Source: Candidatus Hydrogenedentota bacterium (GTDB taxonomy: Bacteria; Hydrogenedentota; Hydrogenedentia; Hydrogenedentales; SCBR16-9). From it: 6,580 nucleotides of DNA. Shown piece after piece: positions 4,081 through 6,580 of this stretch. Location of the stretch: NCBI GenBank assembly GCA_007116095.1, contig SKJD01000118.1, forward strand, positions 1 to 6,580, read 5' to 3'. Within the stretch, counting starts at the first letter, position 1; each line of letters begins with the position of its first letter. Position numbers and translations under genes: made by a program. Under the pieces are notes generated by a model. That model worked only from the letters and a program-made list of their open reading frames with translations, did no database searches and was not told the DNA's origin.

Positions 4081-6248
4081 AGTTGTACCGTAGCAGCCCG
4101 TCGAAGCGTCCCGTGCGACCAGCCAATATGAGCCCGGAAGACCAGCAGGAAGCCCGGCTACGTTTATTGCGACATTGCTTTATCATCGCGTTTTGCATTA
4201 TTGCGCTGCGGCTTTCGATGGTGCATTTGAATCCCCGTTTGGAGCTGACCCAGGAAGAACAATTTCACATCGGTGAAATTATTCTGGAAGAGCCCCGCGG
4301 GGAAATTCTGGACCGTAACGGCCTCTTGCTGGCGACGAGCCGGGAAGTGCCCTCCATCTGGGCGGACCCACGCTACATCAAAGATCCCGCCCACCTGGCC
4401 CTGGTGCTGAGTCAACGGCTTGATATGGATGAAAGCACCGTTTTTCGGCGCTTGACCTCCCGGGACGCCAACGGCAACCCACGCAAGTTTGTCTGGATTA
4501 AGCGCTGGCTTTCCGAGTATCCGGAAGCAGTGATCGAAGACATTCTGGCGCTCTCGGAGGGTGGATTGCATATTCGCCATGAGCCGGTCCGGTATTATCC
4601 GCAGGGAGAATCCGCGTCGCATTTGCTGGGCTTTGTCAATCGCGTCGGGGAGGCTTCCGAAGGGGTGGAGCTGGCCTTTGATCGCTATTTGAAATCTGAG
4701 CCGGGCCGTTATATTGCCCGGAAAGACGTGCATCGCCGTTTGTTGTCTTCCTTGACCCTGGAACATGTCGATCCCCAGGGTGGCGACAATGTGATCCTCA
4801 CCATTGATACCGGTATTCAGCATACCCTGGAACGGGAGCTGGACAAGCGGATGGAGGAGGTGAACGCCAAGCGGGCGATGGGAATTTTGATGGACCCGAA
4901 AACCGGGGCGATCCTTGCCCTGGCAAACCGTCCTGCCTTTGATCCCAATCACTACGATCAATACGATCCCGAGCTGCGTAAGAACAGCGCGCTTATCGAT
5001 GTTTTCGAGCCCGGTTCCGTGTTCAAGATCGTCGTGGCGGCGGCAGCCCTGGAGCATGGCCTTATTACGCCGGACACGATGATCAACTGTGAAAACGGCT
5101 TCTTCAATCCCTACGGACACCGTATACGGGATTATTACAGGCTGGGCGTGGTGCCATTTTCGAAGAGCTACGAGATGTCCAGCAACATCGCGATGATCAA
5201 GATTGCCGCCTTGTTGGGGCCGGAACGCTTCGAGGATTGGGTGCGCCGTTTCGGATTCGGGCAGCAGACCTCTTCTCAGTTTGCCATGGAAAGCGTCGGC
5301 CTGTTTCGTCCCAGGAGCCAGTGGTCGCGTCTGTCGATGGGGTCATTGCCCATGGGGCAGGAAATTGCCGTGACCATGCCGCAATTAGCCAAGGCCTTTG
5401 CGGTAATCGCCAACGGCGGTTATTTGGTCGAGCCGCATTTTGTGGATCGCGTGGTCGACCGGTCGGGTAATACAGTCTTTCGTCATGAACCGCCAGAGCC
5501 TACACGCATTCTGTCGGCGGGCACGGCCCGAACAATGCTGGAATTGTCTCACAGTGTCGTTCTTAACGGCACCGGCTCTCGCGCCAATATCGACGAATTC
5601 CGCGTTGGCGGGAAGACCGGTACGGCGCAGATGGCGCGAGAAGGCGGCGGCGGCTATGAACGCGGCCGCTATACGACGGTATTCGCGGGCTTTGCGCCCG
5701 TCGCTGATCCCCGTATCGTCGGGATTATCGTTGTGCAGGAACCGAAAAATGACTTTCGCTATGGCGGTTATGTCTGCGGTCCGGTTTTTAAGGAAGTCGT
5801 GCGTGAATCTTTGATTCGTCTGAATGTCCCAAAGGACCCAGTGCGGGATGAAGACGCTATCGAAGAGGCGCTGCGGTTGGTGGCTGATCCCGATGCGGTC
5901 GTCGACCGCCCAACTGATGCCATGATGGCGCAAATGGGCGACCCGGAATTCATTGAGTTTTCCCTGGATGACTTGTTGGAGCCGTTGGATGGTGGGGAAC
6001 TTACGGTGCAAAGACGCGATGTTATACTCGACGGCGCCCGTGGCTTGCCGGACTTTCAAGGCATGACCAAGCGGCAGGTGAAGGAGTTGATGGCGCAATT
6101 ATCGCTGCCGTTGGACTTGCGGGGCTCCGGTTGGGCCGTTAACCAGGACCCCCCGCCGGGAACGCCGTTACAGCAGATTGCCCTGTGTGCGGTGGAGTTC
6201 TCAATACGGCCCCAGGATGTAGACGATGAAATTGAGCACGATATTTAG
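4077..6248 (+). CDS. ftsI: Class B penicillin-binding protein FtsI with C-terminal PASTA domain
   Basis: FtsI (PBP3, SpoVD/PBP2B group) is the DD-transpeptidase that cross-links septal peptidoglycan. Of 723 residues, 1-32 are a basic cytoplasmic tail and about 33-50 are the membrane anchor. Residues about 70-230 are the dimerisation/pedestal domain, with RGEILDRNG at 74-82 and RYYPQGESASHLLGFVN at 172-188. The transpeptidase domain, about 238-580, has all three active-site motifs: S314-V-F-K317 with Ser314 as nucleophile, S368-S-N370, and K513-T-G515. A strongly acidic linker of about 65 residues follows, then one PASTA domain at about 650-711 with the GLPDFQGMTKRQVKELM start and the DPPPGT turn. 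PASTA domains bind cell wall or stabilise the PBP. AAGGAG at 4061-4066 lies 10 nt before the ATG, which overlaps the amidotransferase stop by 4 nt. The length is larger than Proteobacterial FtsI (about 590) because of the linker and PASTA. Position and motifs make the FtsI call secure. Confidence 0.95.
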   Translation: MKLYRSSPSKRPVRPANMSPEDQQEARLRLLRHCFIIAFCIIALRLSMVHLNPRLELTQEEQFHIGEIILEEPRGEILDRNGLLLATSREVPSIWADPRYIKDPAHLALVLSQRLDMDESTVFRRLTSRDANGNPRKFVWIKRWLSEYPEAVIEDILALSEGGLHIRHEPVRYYPQGESASHLLGFVNRVGEASEGVELAFDRYLKSEPGRYIARKDVHRRLLSSLTLEHVDPQGGDNVILTIDTGIQHTLERELDKRMEEVNAKRAMGILMDPKTGAILALANRPAFDPNHYDQYDPELRKNSALIDVFEPGSVFKIVVAAAALEHGLITPDTMINCENGFFNPYGHRIRDYYRLGVVPFSKSYEMSSNIAMIKIAALLGPERFEDWVRRFGFGQQTSSQFAMESVGLFRPRSQWSRLSMGSLPMGQEIAVTMPQLAKAFAVIANGGYLVEPHFVDRVVDRSGNTVFRHEPPEPTRILSAGTARTMLELSHSVVLNGTGSRANIDEFRVGGKTGTAQMAREGGGGYERGRYTTVFAGFAPVADPRIVGIIVVQEPKNDFRYGGYVCGPVFKEVVRESLIRLNVPKDPVRDEDAIEEALRLVADPDAVVDRPTDAMMAQMGDPEFIEFSLDDLLEPLDGGELTVQRRDVILDGARGLPDFQGMTKRQVKELMAQLSLPLDLRGSGWAVNQDPPPGTPLQQIALCAVEFSIRPQDVDDEIEHDI

Positions 6249-6580
6249 GCATCCTTCGCTGCATGCTCTGTTGAAGCCGACTTCGGCGCATGCAGTGGAG
6301 GCGCTGGATAGCCTGGAGATAACAGGTGTTGTGGAAGATTCCCGGCTGGCAAAGCCGGGAACCTTGTTTGTTGCGAGCGCTGGCGAACATGTAGACGGCC
6401 ATGCGTTTATCCCGGACGCCTTGGCGCGGGGCGCCGTTGCGGTGATCGGTACACAGCCGGTAGGGACCGAGGCGATTTCAGTACCCTATTTCCAGGTTAC
6501 GGATGCGCGTAAAGCGGCGGCCTGGGCCGCGCATGTATTTCATGGGGAGCCGAGCCGGGATTTACAGGTAATCGGGGTTA
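6226..6580 (+). CDS. murE: MurE, UDP-MurNAc-tripeptide synthetase (5' part)
   Basis: MurE adds the third amino acid, usually meso-diaminopimelate or lysine, to UDP-MurNAc-L-Ala-D-Glu in the cytoplasm, using ATP. Only 118 codons are in the window, covering the N-terminal substrate-binding domain. Recognisable pieces are EDSR at residues 37-40, where the family has a conserved DSR, GTLFVA at 45-50, and DGHAFIPDALARGAVAV at 57-73. The last residues, LQVIGV, directly precede the expected TGTNGKT ATP-binding loop, which lies just beyond the edge. The part that determines the third-residue specificity is not present. The ATG at 6226 overlaps ftsI by 23 nt; AGGA at 6214-6217 gives an 8-nt spacer. 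The truncation is by the window edge, not a defect. MurF shares the fold, but gene order and the DSR/GTLFVA pattern favour MurE. Confidence 0.92.
   Translation, partial: MKLSTIFRHPSLHALLKPTSAHAVEALDSLEITGVVEDSRLAKPGTLFVASAGEHVDGHAFIPDALARGAVAVIGTQPVGTEAISVPYFQVTDARKAAAWAAHVFHGEPSRDLQVIGV

Noticed and set aside
4164..5120. A 318-codon open frame on the minus strand inside ftsI.
   Set aside because: It is antisense to a clearly conserved transpeptidase frame, has no family-like motif and is expected from codon bias in GC-rich DNA. The other antisense frames within rsmH, ftsL and ftsI are rejected for the same reason.
1..6580. Search for tRNA or rRNA genes, CRISPR arrays, insertion sequences or phage genes.
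   Set aside because: No cloverleaf-like element, regular spacer array, transposase frame or terminal inverted repeats were seen; almost all of the window from 389 on is cell wall and division genes.

Overview
The window is the 5' part of a bacterial division and cell wall (dcw) cluster. Every confident gene is on the + strand: mraZ, a STAS-domain gene, rsmH (mraW), an ftsL-like gene, a stand-alone class I glutamine amidotransferase, ftsI (class B PBP with a C-terminal PASTA domain) and the start of murE, which runs off the right edge just before its ATP-binding loop. The backbone order mraZ-rsmH-ftsL-ftsI-murE is the widespread ancestral one. The STAS and amidotransferase genes are insertions. 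An FtsI carrying PASTA, an FtsL with a very long acidic tail and moderately GC-rich DNA suggest a deep-branching bacterial lineage outside the Proteobacteria. I cannot name the phylum from sequence alone; a Hydrogenedentota- or PVC-adjacent lineage is only a guess.

Region 1-388 holds no supportable gene but has several layers of signal. These are a phased array of G-runs (25-88), a GC-rich hairpin (107-134), three CCATAT repeats 41 and 42 bp apart (204-292), a perfect 14-bp palindrome (299-312) touching a near-consensus sigma70-type promoter (317-345), and TGG/TGGG repeats at about one helical turn (325-380) that look like a MraZ operator. mraZ itself begins at a TTG (389).

Region 389-1248 is mraZ and the STAS gene, overlapping by 8 nt and followed by a hairpin plus T7 that looks like an intrinsic terminator. 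A possible extended -10 promoter (1283-1291) could restart transcription for rsmH (1355-2323). A 103-nt gap with a strong hairpin precedes the ftsL-like gene (2427-3269). A 79-nt gap, whose ribosome-binding site sits in a hairpin loop, precedes the amidotransferase (3349-4080). The amidotransferase, ftsI and murE are coupled by overlaps of 4 and 23 nt.

Functionally, MraZ is expected to autoregulate the cluster, and RsmH methylates 16S rRNA. The FtsL-like protein and FtsI act in the septal peptidoglycan synthase complex, and MurE adds the third residue of the stem peptide. The amidotransferase is the least explained member. Its tight coupling to ftsI hints at a role in envelope or nitrogen metabolism linked to division, but the sequence does not reveal its substrate.
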